Below are positions 37,336-46,420 of a stretch of DNA of 64,000 nucleotides, in pieces. The stretch is from Gemmatimonadota bacterium (lineage in GTDB: Bacteria > Gemmatimonadota > Gemmatimonadetes > Gemmatimonadales > Gemmatimonadaceae), in NCBI GenBank assembly GCA_020161135.1, contig JAIUOB010000002.1:806001-870000 (forward strand), written 5' to 3'. The notes beneath the pieces are model-generated. The model was not told where the DNA came from, did not search any database, and worked only from the letters and a program-made list of their open reading frames with translations. Each line of letters starts with the position of its first letter. Positions within the stretch are counted from its first letter, which is position 1. The translations under genes were made by a program, and so were the position numbers.

Positions 37336-37376
37336 GTCGTGCGCCATGTGCCGGTGAGGCGCTGGGCCGTGAGCCG
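37336..37376 (+). repeat. Right 41-bp flanking direct repeat
   Basis: Begins GTCGTGCGCCATGTG and ends GGCCGTGAGCCG; 36 of 41 bases match the left copy at 33442-33482. Further GAGCCATGAGCCATGAGCC-like words follow up to about 37398. The UvrC-like gene starts 63 bp beyond. Confidence 0.8.
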
Positions 37377-37438
37377 CGAGCCATGAGCCATGAGCCCATG
37401 CGCCGGGAGGCACGGCGCCTCGGTAGCTTACTCCGCAG

Positions 37439-38665
37439 ATGGAGAGCCAACCCTCCCCCCGCGCGCACACCCGCCCGCCGGTCACGCCCCCCGCGCACCG
37501 CAAGCAGCTCCGCGCCCTCGTGCGCACCGGCTGTGAGAACCGCCCGGGCGTCTACCGCATGCTCGGCCCCACCGGCACCGTGCTGTACGTGGGGCAGTCG
37601 AAGCGGCTGCGCACGCGCCTGCTCTCGTACTTCCGCGCCAAGGGACGCCGCAACAAGGCGGCGCGCATCGTGCGCCACGCCTTCACCATCGAGTGGGAGT
37701 ACACCCCCACCGCATTCGGCGCGCTCCTGCGCGAACTGCGGCTCATCAAGCAGTACCGGCCGCACTTCAACGCCGTGTTCGTGGGCGACGAGTGGCCGCG
37801 CGCCTATGTCGCCCTCACCGGCGGCGCGATTCCCGGGCTGCGCGTCGTCGACCGCTCGGACTATCCCGGGGCCACGGCGCTGTTCGGCCCCTTCCGCCGC
37901 GTCGCCCAGCTCCGCGACGCCGTGCGCGCCCTCGCCGACGCCACCGGCGTGCGTGACTGTTCGCTCGATGGCGATGCGCTGGCCACGGCCTCCCGCGCCC
38001 GCGCGCCGGGATGCCTGCGCGACGCCGTGGGCAGTTGCCCCGGCCCCTGCCTCGGTCCCATCGATCGCACGGCCTACGACACCACGGTGCGGGAGCTGCA
38101 CGACTTCCTCGAAGGGCTCGGGGATGCGCCCGTGCAGCGGCTCACGCAGGCCATGCACGCCGCCGCGAACGACCTCGCCTTCGAACGCGCCGGCGTGCTG
38201 CGCGATCGGCTCGCCCTGGTGCAGTGGCTGCATGCACGCGTGCAGCAGTTCCGCGCGAACGTCGACCGGCTCACCTTCCGCTACACCGCGCCCACCGTCG
38301 ACGGCGGCCAGTGGGTGTACCTCATCCGGCGCGGCACGGTGCGCGCCGACTGCGCCGCACCGAGCTCGGCCGAGGACGCCGCGGCGTTGGCGGCCCTCGA
38401 GGCGCAGGTGTTCGGCGGGCCCAGGCAGGCGGCCGAACGCGGCGTGATCGACCTCCCCACCCACGATCTCGACGAGTTCGCCCTCGTCGCGAGCTGGTTC
38501 CGGCGTCATGCGGCCGAACGGGCCCGGCTCAGCCGTCCCGGCCCGTACGCGTCCGAGACGGACGGGCCGGAAAGCGAAACGGCGCGCCGGATTGCTCCGG
38601 ACACGCCGCTTCGATATCACCGTACGCTTGCTTCGGGTCCCGCCCCTGGGTTGGCGCAGCAGTGA
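37439..38665 (+). CDS. GIY-YIG nuclease, UvrC N-terminal homologue
   Basis: Protein of 408 residues. The GIY-YIG domain has GVY at 37-39 and YVG at 50-52, with the conserved catalytic Arg nearby (RLRTRLLSYF). A cysteine-rich segment (SCPGPCLGPIDRTAY) and a UVR-like helix pair (AANDLAFERAGVLRDRLAL) follow, in the order found in UvrC. The RNase-H-like and (HhH)2 C-terminal domains of UvrC are missing, so it resembles Cho-like proteins that make only the 3' incision in nucleotide excision repair. The photolyase gene lies about 4 kb upstream, across the island. Confidence 0.85.
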   Translation: MESQPSPRAHTRPPVTPPAHRKQLRALVRTGCENRPGVYRMLGPTGTVLYVGQSKRLRTRLLSYFRAKGRRNKAARIVRHAFTIEWEYTPTAFGALLRELRLIKQYRPHFNAVFVGDEWPRAYVALTGGAIPGLRVVDRSDYPGATALFGPFRRVAQLRDAVRALADATGVRDCSLDGDALATASRARAPGCLRDAVGSCPGPCLGPIDRTAYDTTVRELHDFLEGLGDAPVQRLTQAMHAAANDLAFERAGVLRDRLALVQWLHARVQQFRANVDRLTFRYTAPTVDGGQWVYLIRRGTVRADCAAPSSAEDAAALAALEAQVFGGPRQAAERGVIDLPTHDLDEFALVASWFRRHAAERARLSRPGPYASETDGPESETARRIAPDTPLRYHRTLASGPAPGLAQQ

Positions 38666-38771
38666 TACGGGGCGGAACCTATGACGCGTACCTGACAGCA
38701 ACCTAACACCGCCGTCCCGGGCGGAATTTGCCCGGACCCACCCGCGCTCGCCGCCCCTGCGGCCACCCGAC

Positions 38772-39452
<681 letters not shown>

Positions 39453-39483
39453 CCCACCCGGTCGCCGCCGCCCACCCGTCGCC

Positions 39484-41037
39484 GTGACCCATCTCTCCAT
39501 TCGGCAGCGCCTCACGCTCTGGAACTCGAGCGTGCTGGCGCTCGTGCTGAGTTGCTTCGCGGCGGCGGGGTGGCTCACCCTCACCGAGGCGCTCGACCGT
39601 CGTGCCGCCGCCACCGTGCGCGAATCGGCGCGCGCCGTTGCCGGCGCCATCCGCGCGGGGCAGCAGGCGCTCCTCGAACGCGGCGAGGTGGAGAAGGAGC
39701 GCGGCGCCACCGAGGAGGCCGTGCTGCGCGAGTTCCGCGCCGGCGACCTCGACATCTTCGTCGCGGACGAGGCCGAACAGGTGATGGCGGCGCGCAAGCC
39801 GCGTCCGGTCGAGGCCACGGTGGAGGTGGCCGGCGACGCCACGGCCGCGCCATCGGGCGAGGCGGCCACGATGCCCGCCGCGGTGCGCGCGCTCATCGAG
39901 ACCGCGCGCGACGACGGGACGCTGCGGGCACTGGCCGACACGGGCGTGCTCGTGGGCGCCCTCACGCTCGACAGCGCCCCCGCCCGCGCAGCGCTGCTGC
40001 GCCTCGTGCCATCGCCGCAGATGGTGGGTGAACCCACACTGCTCATCGTGGCGGTGCGCTCGTCGGCCGACGACGTGCAACTGCTGCGGCAGGTGCGCAC
40101 GACACTGCTTCTCGCCATTCCGCTGGCGCTGCTCGCGTCGCTCGTGGCAGGCTTCGCGCTCGCCCGGCGCAGCCTCGCACCGCTCGAGGCCATCAACGCG
40201 CGCACCTCGCGCATCACCGCCGCAAACCTCGACGAGCGCCTCCCGGTCGACAATCCGCCCGACGAACTCGGCCGCCTCGCGACCATCATCAACGGCCTGC
40301 TGGGGCGCGTGGGCGACGCGTTCCGCACGCAGCGGCAGTTCGTCGCCGACGCCTCGCACGAGCTGCGCACCCCCATCGCCGTCATTCGCGGCGAAGCCGA
40401 GGTGACACTGCGCCGCGCGATACGCACTGAAGAGGAGTATCGCGAGGCGCTGAAGGTCATCCAGGACGAGTCGGTGCGTCTCACCCGCATCGTCGACGAC
40501 CTGTTCCTGCTCGCACGCGTCGACGCCGGCGGGGTCGGGTCGGCGTCGCAGGCGGTCGACGTGGAGGAGCTCGTGCACGATGCCGTGCGCTCGCTGCGGT
40601 CGCTGGCGGAGGCGCGCGGGCTGCAGTGCGTCGCCGAACCCTCGGCGGCGGCGTCCGCGCCCGCGCGCGTGTCGGGCGACCCGGCGCTGCTGCGACGCCT
40701 GCTCGTCAACCTGCTCGACAACGCCATCAAGCACACCCCGGCCGGCGGCACCGTGACCGTGGCCTACGCGGCGGCGGCCGGCACGGTGCGGGTGCAGGTG
40801 CGGGATGACGGCCCCGGCATTCCGCCGGCGCTGCGCGCCCGCATCTTCCAGCGCTTCGTCCACGGCGTGGCGAGTACCGCTGCCCCCGAGCGCACCGGGG
40901 CCGGACTCGGCCTCGCCATCGCCGAGGCCATCGCGCATGCACACCGGGGACGGCTTGCGTTGCTGGAGACGCCCCGCGGCGCCACGTTTGAACTGCTGCT
41001 GCCGACCATCCCGCCTTCTGGAGACTCCGCGCCATGA
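39484..41037 (+). CDS. HAMP-containing sensor histidine kinase
   Basis: Protein of 517 residues starting at GTG. One membrane helix lies at about 12-34, a periplasmic region of about 170 residues follows, a second helix lies at about 205-225, then HAMP (ARRSLAPLEAI), a HisKA box with His292 (DASHELRTPIAV), and HATPase_c with LLDNAIKHT, DDGPGI and GLGLAI. It phosphorylates the upstream OmpR-type regulator. The stop overlaps the start of the Vgb-like gene (ATGA), so the propeller protein is coexpressed and may be tied to the signal. Confidence 0.94.
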   Translation: MTHLSIRQRLTLWNSSVLALVLSCFAAAGWLTLTEALDRRAAATVRESARAVAGAIRAGQQALLERGEVEKERGATEEAVLREFRAGDLDIFVADEAEQVMAARKPRPVEATVEVAGDATAAPSGEAATMPAAVRALIETARDDGTLRALADTGVLVGALTLDSAPARAALLRLVPSPQMVGEPTLLIVAVRSSADDVQLLRQVRTTLLLAIPLALLASLVAGFALARRSLAPLEAINARTSRITAANLDERLPVDNPPDELGRLATIINGLLGRVGDAFRTQRQFVADASHELRTPIAVIRGEAEVTLRRAIRTEEEYREALKVIQDESVRLTRIVDDLFLLARVDAGGVGSASQAVDVEELVHDAVRSLRSLAEARGLQCVAEPSAAASAPARVSGDPALLRRLLVNLLDNAIKHTPAGGTVTVAYAAAAGTVRVQVRDDGPGIPPALRARIFQRFVHGVASTAAPERTGAGLGLAIAEAIAHAHRGRLALLETPRGATFELLLPTIPPSGDSAP

Positions 41038-42116
41038 CGTCCCGTCGTTGTGCCGTGCCCGTGCTGTCGACGATGTCGTTGCTCACGCCCATCGCGCTGC
41101 TCACGGCCCTCACCACGCCGCTGCACGAGCTCTCCGCGCAGCGTGCCGAGCCGCGTGCCACGAAGGACACCGTCGCGCTCACCGAGTGGGACGTGCCGTG
41201 GGGCGCGGCCGGACGCCCGCGTGATCCGTCGGTCGATCCGCAGGGGCGCGTCTGGTTCGTGGGCCAGGAAGGCAACTACGTCGCGCGGTTCGACCCGAAG
41301 ACCGCGAAGTTCGAGCGCTACGAGATCGACCCGGGCACCAACCCGCACACGGTGAACGTCGATCCGCTGGGCGACGCGTGGTATGCCGGCAATCGCAACG
41401 GCATGATCGGCCGCATCGACGGCAAGACCGGCAAGATCACGCGCTACCCGATGCCCGACAGCACCGCGCGCGATCCGCACACGATCACGTTCGATCGGAA
41501 CGGCAACCTCTGGTTCACGCTGCAGAACAGCAACTTCGTGGGCTTCCTCAGCAAGGCCACGGGACAGGTGCAGCTCGTGAAGATGCCCACGCCGCGCTCA
41601 CGGCCGTACGGCATCGTCATGGACCGGAACGGCCGGCCGTGGTTCGACCTGTTCGGCACGAACAAGATCGGCACCATCGATCCGCAGAGCCTGCGCGTGC
41701 GCGAGTATCCGCTCCCCGAGGAGCGCGCGCGGCCGCGGCGCATCGCGGTCACCAGTGACGGCGCCGTGTGGTACGGCGACTACTCGCGCGGCTTCCTCGG
41801 GCGTCTCGACCCGGTGAGTGGCGTGGTCAAGGAGTGGGCGCTGCCGGGTGGCGCGACCTCACTCCCCTACGCCATGACCGTCGACGAGTACGACCGCCTG
41901 TGGGTGGTCGAGACCGGGCGCCAGCCCAATCGACTCGTCGGCTTCGATCCGCAGACCAGCACGTTCTTCGGCGAGAAGGACCTCGGTCCCGCGCAGGCCA
42001 ACACCGTGCGACACATGGTCTACGACCGGAGCACCCACACCATCTGGTTCGGCAGCGACCGCGGCACGATCGGCAAGGCGGTGGTGCCGCCCGCGAATCG
42101 CAAGCCGATCGGGTGA
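41034..42116 (+). CDS. Vgb-like seven-bladed beta-propeller protein
   Basis: Protein of 360 residues with an N-terminal signal peptide (cleavage near ELSAQR). Repeated blades carry D-x-x-G-x-x-W-F and P-Y-G-I motifs (GRVWFVGQEG, GNLWFTLQ, GRPWFDLFG), as in virginiamycin B lyase and SMP-30-like propellers. Antibiotic resistance is not implied; this family is large and mostly uncharacterised. It is translationally coupled to the kinase (ATGA) and probably periplasmic, so it could bind the kinase's ligand. Its last 258 bp are overlapped antisense by the AraC-type ORF. Confidence 0.8.
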   Translation: MTSRRCAVPVLSTMSLLTPIALLTALTTPLHELSAQRAEPRATKDTVALTEWDVPWGAAGRPRDPSVDPQGRVWFVGQEGNYVARFDPKTAKFERYEIDPGTNPHTVNVDPLGDAWYAGNRNGMIGRIDGKTGKITRYPMPDSTARDPHTITFDRNGNLWFTLQNSNFVGFLSKATGQVQLVKMPTPRSRPYGIVMDRNGRPWFDLFGTNKIGTIDPQSLRVREYPLPEERARPRRIAVTSDGAVWYGDYSRGFLGRLDPVSGVVKEWALPGGATSLPYAMTVDEYDRLWVVETGRQPNRLVGFDPQTSTFFGEKDLGPAQANTVRHMVYDRSTHTIWFGSDRGTIGKAVVPPANRKPIG

Positions 42117-43169
42117 CCGTCGCGCCGACGGCGAACGTCCCGTCCAGCGCGAGAATGCCCGACTGAACGCGGCGGTCTCGGAGAAGCCGAGCCGTCGCGC
42201 GATGTCCCCGACTGAATGCGTCCCCGCCGCGAGCAGCGCTTCGGCCTCGCGGCGGCGCACCTCGGCGAGCAGCGCCGCGTAGCTCGTCCCTTCATCGCGG
42301 AGGCGTCGGAACAACGTCTGCCGGCTCACCGCGAGCGAACGGCAGGTGCGTTGCATGTCGACCGCGTCGTCCGCGAGCTGACGCCGCAGCTCCGCCTCGA
42401 CACGTCCGCGCCAGGTGGCGTGGGCGCGCAGCGCCGCGAGCTGCTGGTCGGCGACCGGGCGCAGCACTGCCGCCACCACGCGTGATGCGGGGGCGACCGT
42501 GGCGTGCTGCACGGCGCCGTCGAGCTCGAGCGCATCGTGCGGCGCGCCGAAGTGCACCGGCACGCCGAAGACGTCGGCGTATGCCGCCGCATGCGGCGGC
42601 GCTGCGTGCCGCACGTGCACGGCGCGCACCACCGCCTGGCCGAATCGCGTGCGCAGGCCGAACGCCATGCGCGCGAATGTCGACTCGGTCAGTGCGGGCC
42701 ACGGTGCCCCCGGGCGATGATCGACCAGGTGCACGGCGCCGCCCGGCTGCGGCGCGAACGCGAAGCGCGGGCTCGGTGCCTGCGCGCCGAAGTCGACGCC
42801 CAGTGCGACGTAGCGATTGAGTCCGTCGAGGGCGTCGCGCACCGTGACCGGTGCCGACGGCGCTGCCTGCGCGTTCCCCGAGGCCGCCATGGGCGACGCG
42901 AGCGTGAGCTGGTCGCACGCGACGGCGCGCCCGAAGTGCAGCGCGAACGCCGCGTCGTGCACGAGTGTGGCTCCCGCCTCGAACGCACGCGCCAGTGCGG
43001 AGAGCGGCAGGCGCGCGAGCGGATCGGCCACATCGCGCGCGTCCACCCCGATGGCGCGCAGCAACGCGGCACGGTCGGCCCCGCGCTGCGCGGCGTGCCG
43101 CACGACACCATCGAGGTAGCCGGCCGCCACCGTGCAACCGGGCGTCAAGAACGTGGTCTCGTCGATCAT
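41859..43169 (-). CDS. AraC-family transcriptional regulator with aberrant C-terminus
   Basis: Protein of up to 436 residues from the ATG at 43169. The N-terminal ligand region resembles the Arabinose_bd type (PF12625), with the HTH_18 AraC domain at about 255-345 (RSLAVSRQTLFRRLRDEG, VGDIARRLGFSETAAFSRAF). AraC proteins usually end just after the FSRAFSRWTGRSP motif, but here no stop appears and the frame runs about 85 more residues antisense through the convergent Vgb-like gene. This suggests a lost stop or a frameshift; the true end is probably near 42120. An upstream ATG at 43206 is possible. It is divergent from the DUF2306 gene and might control it. Confidence 0.75.
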   Translation of the reverse strand: MIDETTFLTPGCTVAAGYLDGVVRHAAQRGADRAALLRAIGVDARDVADPLARLPLSALARAFEAGATLVHDAAFALHFGRAVACDQLTLASPMAASGNAQAAPSAPVTVRDALDGLNRYVALGVDFGAQAPSPRFAFAPQPGGAVHLVDHRPGAPWPALTESTFARMAFGLRTRFGQAVVRAVHVRHAAPPHAAAYADVFGVPVHFGAPHDALELDGAVQHATVAPASRVVAAVLRPVADQQLAALRAHATWRGRVEAELRRQLADDAVDMQRTCRSLAVSRQTLFRRLRDEGTSYAALLAEVRRREAEALLAAGTHSVGDIARRLGFSETAAFSRAFSRWTGRSPSARRSPDRLAIRGRHHRLADRAAVAAEPDGVGAPVVDHVSHGVGLRGTEVLLAEERAGLRIEADESIGLAPGLDHPQAVVLVDGHGVGE

Positions 43170-43203
43170 GGGCGGGGGCGACGCGTGGTGACAGTGTGCC
43201 AGC

Positions 43204-44031
43204 ATGCTCTCTCTTCCAGAACGGCAAACCGCCCGCGTGGGATTCGCCCGCCGGGCGCAGCGGTGGATGGGCGCCAGTTGGCTCGCCGTCATGGTCGCGG
43301 GACAGGGCGTCTTCCTGCTGTATGTGCTGGGACTCTACGGTCGCGCCACGCTGCGGGGTGACCGGGCCGCGTGGGCCACGACGATGCCGCGCGGGCTCGT
43401 CCCCGGTGACGGCGTCGGCAACACGGCCGTCGTCGCGCACATCGCGCTCGCGGTCGTCATCCTCGCCGCCGGGGCCGTCCAGCTCTTGCCGGTCGTCCGG
43501 CGGCGCCTGCCGGCGCTGCACCGCTGGAGTGGCCGCGTCTATCTCGGCAGTTGCCTCGCAACGAGTGTCGCCGGCGTGTGGCTGGTGTGGGCGCGCGGCA
43601 CGGTGGGCGACACCAGCCAGCACCTCGCGATCACCGGCAACGCGCTCCTGCTGGTAGCGAGCACCGTCATGGCGTGGCGCACGGCGCGAGCCCGCGACAT
43701 CGCCGCGCACCGCCGCTGGGCGCTGCACGTGGTGCTCTTCGCCAGCGGCGTGTTTCACTTCCGCATCCTGCTCGCACTGTGGCTCGTGCTGCACCGCGGC
43801 CCCGTCGGGTTCGACCCCCAGCGTTTCGCGGGCCCCTTCCTCACGGTGCTCGCGTGGAGCGTGTACGTCGTCCTGCCGCCGCTGGGGCTCGCCCTCGTGG
43901 AGCGGGCGCGACGCAGCGCGCGGGGCGGTGTCCACCTGGCGGCCGCGGTTGGCCTCGCGGCGCTCACCGTGATCACCGCGGCCGGCGTGGGCGCCGCGTG
44001 GCTGCTGCTGTGGGCCCCGCGGTTGCGGTGA
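43204..44031 (+). CDS. DUF2306 membrane protein
   Basis: Protein of 275 residues with about seven transmembrane segments. It has family features: PALHRWSGRVYLGSCLA in the middle, and AHRRWALHVVLFASGVF. Function unknown. It starts 35 bp from the divergent AraC-type gene, whose product may regulate it. Confidence 0.82.
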   Translation: MLSLPERQTARVGFARRAQRWMGASWLAVMVAGQGVFLLYVLGLYGRATLRGDRAAWATTMPRGLVPGDGVGNTAVVAHIALAVVILAAGAVQLLPVVRRRLPALHRWSGRVYLGSCLATSVAGVWLVWARGTVGDTSQHLAITGNALLLVASTVMAWRTARARDIAAHRRWALHVVLFASGVFHFRILLALWLVLHRGPVGFDPQRFAGPFLTVLAWSVYVVLPPLGLALVERARRSARGGVHLAAAVGLAALTVITAAGVGAAWLLLWAPRLR

Positions 44032-44056
44032 GGCCGCGCGCGCGCCCGCAGGCCGC

Positions 44057-44386
44057 TCACTCCAACTGCGCGCGCCGCGTCATGGCCACGAGCTGCCAGT
44101 AGAGCGCGCGCACGTCGTCCTCCGGCAGTCCTGCGGCACGCGCCCGCGCGCCCGCGCGCGCCACGACCGCCGCCTCGCGCGATGGATCGACCACCGGCTG
44201 CCCGGCCCGGCGCTTGGCCGCGCGCACCACGCGCCCAAGCGCCACCCGCTGTGCCAGCGCATCGATGATCCTGGCGTCCACCGCCTCGATAGCCTCACGC
44301 GCGTCGGCAAGCTCGCGAGCGGGGTCGGAGGTGGGCTCTGACCCCAACTCTGACCCCAACTCTGACCCCGCATTGGGCGAGCGCAT
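44057..44386 (-). CDS. Chorismate mutase (AroQ class)
   Basis: Protein of 109 residues. The AroQ helical fold follows a repeat-derived N-terminus; conserved residues are seen in AIEAVDARIIDALAQRVALG and RAAKRRAGQPVVDPSREA. It converts chorismate to prephenate. The first 15 residues include [12 protein letters not shown], encoded by 12-bp repeats at 44336-44370, and are not part of the catalytic fold. The ATG at 44386 overlaps the DAHP synthase stop by one base (TGATG); a GTG at 44392 would add two residues. Confidence 0.88.
   Translation of the reverse strand: MRSPNAGSELGSELGSEPTSDPARELADAREAIEAVDARIIDALAQRVALGRVVRAAKRRAGQPVVDPSREAAVVARAGARARAAGLPEDDVRALYWQLVAMTRRAQLE
44336..44370. repeat. 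12-bp tandem repeat, three copies (chorismate mutase 5' end)
   Basis: Three units of CTCTGACCCCAA (the last cut short) lie inside the start of the chorismate mutase gene and keep frame as GSEL on the minus strand. The larger block at 44425-44520 uses the same unit. Confidence 0.9.
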
Positions 44387-45537
44387 CACCACGCCCCCCG
44401 CGTCGCAGCCGTCGCCGCGCCGTGCTCTGACCCCAACTCTGACCCCAACTCTGACCCCAACTCTGACCCCAACTCTGACCCCAACTCTGACCCCAACTCT
44501 GACCCCAACTCTGACCCCACCCCGCGTCCCACCGCCTCCGCCACACGCGCCACCGCCGCCATCATCGCCGCGAACGCGCCCGGCTCGAGGCTCTGCTCGC
44601 CGTCGCTCAGCGCATGGGCCGGATCCGGGTGCACTTCCACGATGAGCCCGTCGGCCCCGGCCGCCACCGCCGCCATCGCCAGCGGCGTCACCAGCTCGGC
44701 CCGCCCACCGGCATGACTCGGGTCGACGATCACCGGCAAATGGGTCTCGCGCTTGAGCACCGGGATGGCCGCGACGTCGAGCGTGTTGCGCGTCGCCGTC
44801 TCGTACGTGCGAATGCCACGCTCACACAGGATCACATCGCCGTTTCCCTGCGCCATGACGTACTCCGCCGCCATGAGCAGTTCCGTGATGGTGGCCGACA
44901 GGCCGCGCTTGAGCAGCACCGGTCGCTGCACCCGTCCCACCTCACTCAGCAGCGCGAAGTTCTGCATGTTGCGCGCGCCGATCTGCAGGATGTCCGCGTG
45001 CGCGGCCACCATGTCCACGTGCCGCGGATCCATCACCTCCGTCACCACCGGCATCCCGGTCGCGGCACGCACCTCGGCCAGCAGCGCGAGGCCGTCACTC
45101 CCCATCCCCTGGAAGGCATAGGGACTCGTGCGCGGCTTGAACGCCCCGCCGCGCAGCACGCGCGCGCCCGCCGCCTGCACCGCCTGCGCCGTCGTGTGCA
45201 GCATCGCGCGTCCCTCGACGCTGCACGGGCCGGCCATGACCACCAGCGCCCGCCCGCCGATGACCGTGTCGCGCGCATCGCCCAGCCGCACGGCGGTGTC
45301 GCCCACGGAGAATTCGCGCGACGCCCGCTTGTAGGGCTTGAGCACCGGCAGCACACGCTCGACACCCTCGAGGTGCGTGAGTCCGTGCTCGCCGAGGGCG
45401 GCATCGTCGCCAATGCAGCCGACAATGGTGCGGTGGGCGCCGCGGGAGACGTGGGTGCGCAGGCCGGCGGCTTCGACATGCTCGATGAGCCGGTCGAGCG
45501 CGTCGGGGGTGATGTCCGGGGTGGTGACGATGATCAT
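44386..45537 (-). CDS. 3-deoxy-7-phosphoheptulonate synthase (DAHP synthase) with GSEL tail
   Basis: Protein of 383 residues. A ferredoxin-like N-terminal regulatory domain (about 1-70) precedes the barrel with [30 protein letters not shown] and VDPSHAGGR. It condenses phosphoenolpyruvate and erythrose 4-phosphate, the first step of aromatic synthesis; the type matches the TM0343/AroA(G) class. Residues 341-372 are eight GSEL tetrapeptides encoded by a 12-bp tandem repeat, followed by a short Ala-rich end. The catalytic fold ends before the repeat. Coupled to chorismate mutase downstream (TGATG) and divergent from prephenate dehydratase. Confidence 0.93.
   Translation of the reverse strand: MIIVTTPDITPDALDRLIEHVEAAGLRTHVSRGAHRTIVGCIGDDAALGEHGLTHLEGVERVLPVLKPYKRASREFSVGDTAVRLGDARDTVIGGRALVVMAGPCSVEGRAMLHTTAQAVQAAGARVLRGGAFKPRTSPYAFQGMGSDGLALLAEVRAATGMPVVTEVMDPRHVDMVAAHADILQIGARNMQNFALLSEVGRVQRPVLLKRGLSATITELLMAAEYVMAQGNGDVILCERGIRTYETATRNTLDVAAIPVLKRETHLPVIVDPSHAGGRAELVTPLAMAAVAAGADGLIVEVHPDPAHALSDGEQSLEPGAFAAMMAAVARVAEAVGRGVGSELGSELGSELGSELGSELGSELGSELGSEHGAATAATRGAW
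44425..44520. repeat. 12-bp tandem repeat, eight copies (DAHP synthase 3' end)
   Basis: Eight contiguous units of CTCTGACCCCAA (plus strand), each encoding GSEL in the DAHP synthase reading direction. Copies are identical apart from the last base, so the array is recent or maintained by homogenisation. Confidence 0.95.
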
Positions 45538-45603
45538 CGGGTCCTCATGGGTGGGTGTGGCACCACGAGGCCGCGACGCGCTGCAGGAGTCCCGGAAACG
45601 ACC

Positions 45604-45628
45604 GAGGCCCGTGCAGTGCACGGGCCTC
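45604..45628. promoter_or_regulatory. Strong hairpin in DAHP synthase leader
   Basis: GAGGCCCGTGCA and its complement form 12-bp perfect arms around one base, 67 bp upstream of the DAHP synthase start. It could be an RNA stem-loop in the leader. No T-run follows, and no aromatic-rich leader peptide was found, so attenuation is not supported; a short ORF ([10 protein letters not shown]) precedes it on the minus strand. Confidence 0.55.
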
Positions 45629-45812
45629 TCGGTGTCGGTTGCGTTGCGGCTCAGCCGCGCATGCCAAGGACGCCGGGACCCATGCGGGACGGCGTAAAAT
45701 AGTATCGGCAGGCGAAGGTGATCCGCGTCATCACCCGCAGCCTAGGCCACGCACACGCAGGCGTCAAGACGTGAATCGGAGCCACCGCGCGCCGTGACCG
45801 CTATGTTGCGGC

Positions 45813-46397
45813 ATGACGGAATTTCCGCTGGATCCGCCGCGCCGTCGGCCGCGCGTGGCATTTCAGGGCGTGTTGGGCGCCTTCAGTGAATTGGCGGTGC
45901 AGCGTCGGTGGCCCGATGGCGCCGATGCCGTGCCGTGCATGACGTTCCCCGAGGCGCTGCAGACCGTCGTCGCGGGCGGCGCCGACTTCGCGGTCATTCC
46001 CGTCGAGAACGCGATCATCGGCCCGGTCATGATCGCGCAGGAGGCGCTCGATGCGGTGGGCGACGCGGTGACGGTTCGCGGCGAGGTGCAGGTGCCGGTG
46101 CATCTCTGCCTCATGGCGCTCCCCGGCGTGCGTCTCGACGAACTGCGCACCGTGCTCAGCCACCCTGCCGCACTCGCCCAGTGCCGCATCTTCCTCGCGC
46201 GCCACGACTGGCTCGAGCCGCTGCCTCACGCCGACACCGCCGGCGCCGCACGCGAGATCGCCGCCGGCACGGACCGCACGCGCGCCGCCGTCGCCAGCGA
46301 TGTCGCCGCCACGCGCTACGGCCTCTCCGTGCTCGCCCGCTTCATCGAGGACATGCCCGCGAACTGGACACGGTTCGTCGTCGTCTCCCGCCCCTGA
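45813..46397 (+). CDS. pheA: Prephenate dehydratase, catalytic domain only
   Basis: Protein of 194 residues. It has the PDT lobe motifs VAFQGVLGAFSELAVQ, DFAVIPVENAIIGPV and the catalytic NWTRFVVVS near the end. It converts prephenate to phenylpyruvate for phenylalanine synthesis. The C-terminal ACT domain that gives phenylalanine feedback control in most homologues is absent. It lies divergent from the DAHP synthase-chorismate mutase operon across 275 bp, so the locus covers entry and the phenylalanine branch. Confidence 0.9.
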   Translation: MTEFPLDPPRRRPRVAFQGVLGAFSELAVQRRWPDGADAVPCMTFPEALQTVVAGGADFAVIPVENAIIGPVMIAQEALDAVGDAVTVRGEVQVPVHLCLMALPGVRLDELRTVLSHPAALAQCRIFLARHDWLEPLPHADTAGAAREIAAGTDRTRAAVASDVAATRYGLSVLARFIEDMPANWTRFVVVSRP

Positions 46398-46420
46398 CCC
46401 CACCGCCGCCTCGAGCCTCC

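Noticed and set aside
33361..37438. Insertion sequence or integrase associated with the island
   Set aside because: No transposase or recombinase ORF is found in or beside the block; only repeats are visible.
41034..42116. Streptogramin resistance gene
   Set aside because: The propeller resembles Vgb, but the protein is longer, exported and coupled to a histidine kinase; the known catalytic residues could not be matched by eye.
44336..44520. CRISPR-like array
   Set aside because: Units are contiguous 12-mers with no spacers and lie within two coding sequences.
45604..45720. Aromatic amino-acid attenuator leader peptide
   Set aside because: The short ORF before the hairpin has no Trp, Phe or Tyr codons and no T-run follows the hairpin.
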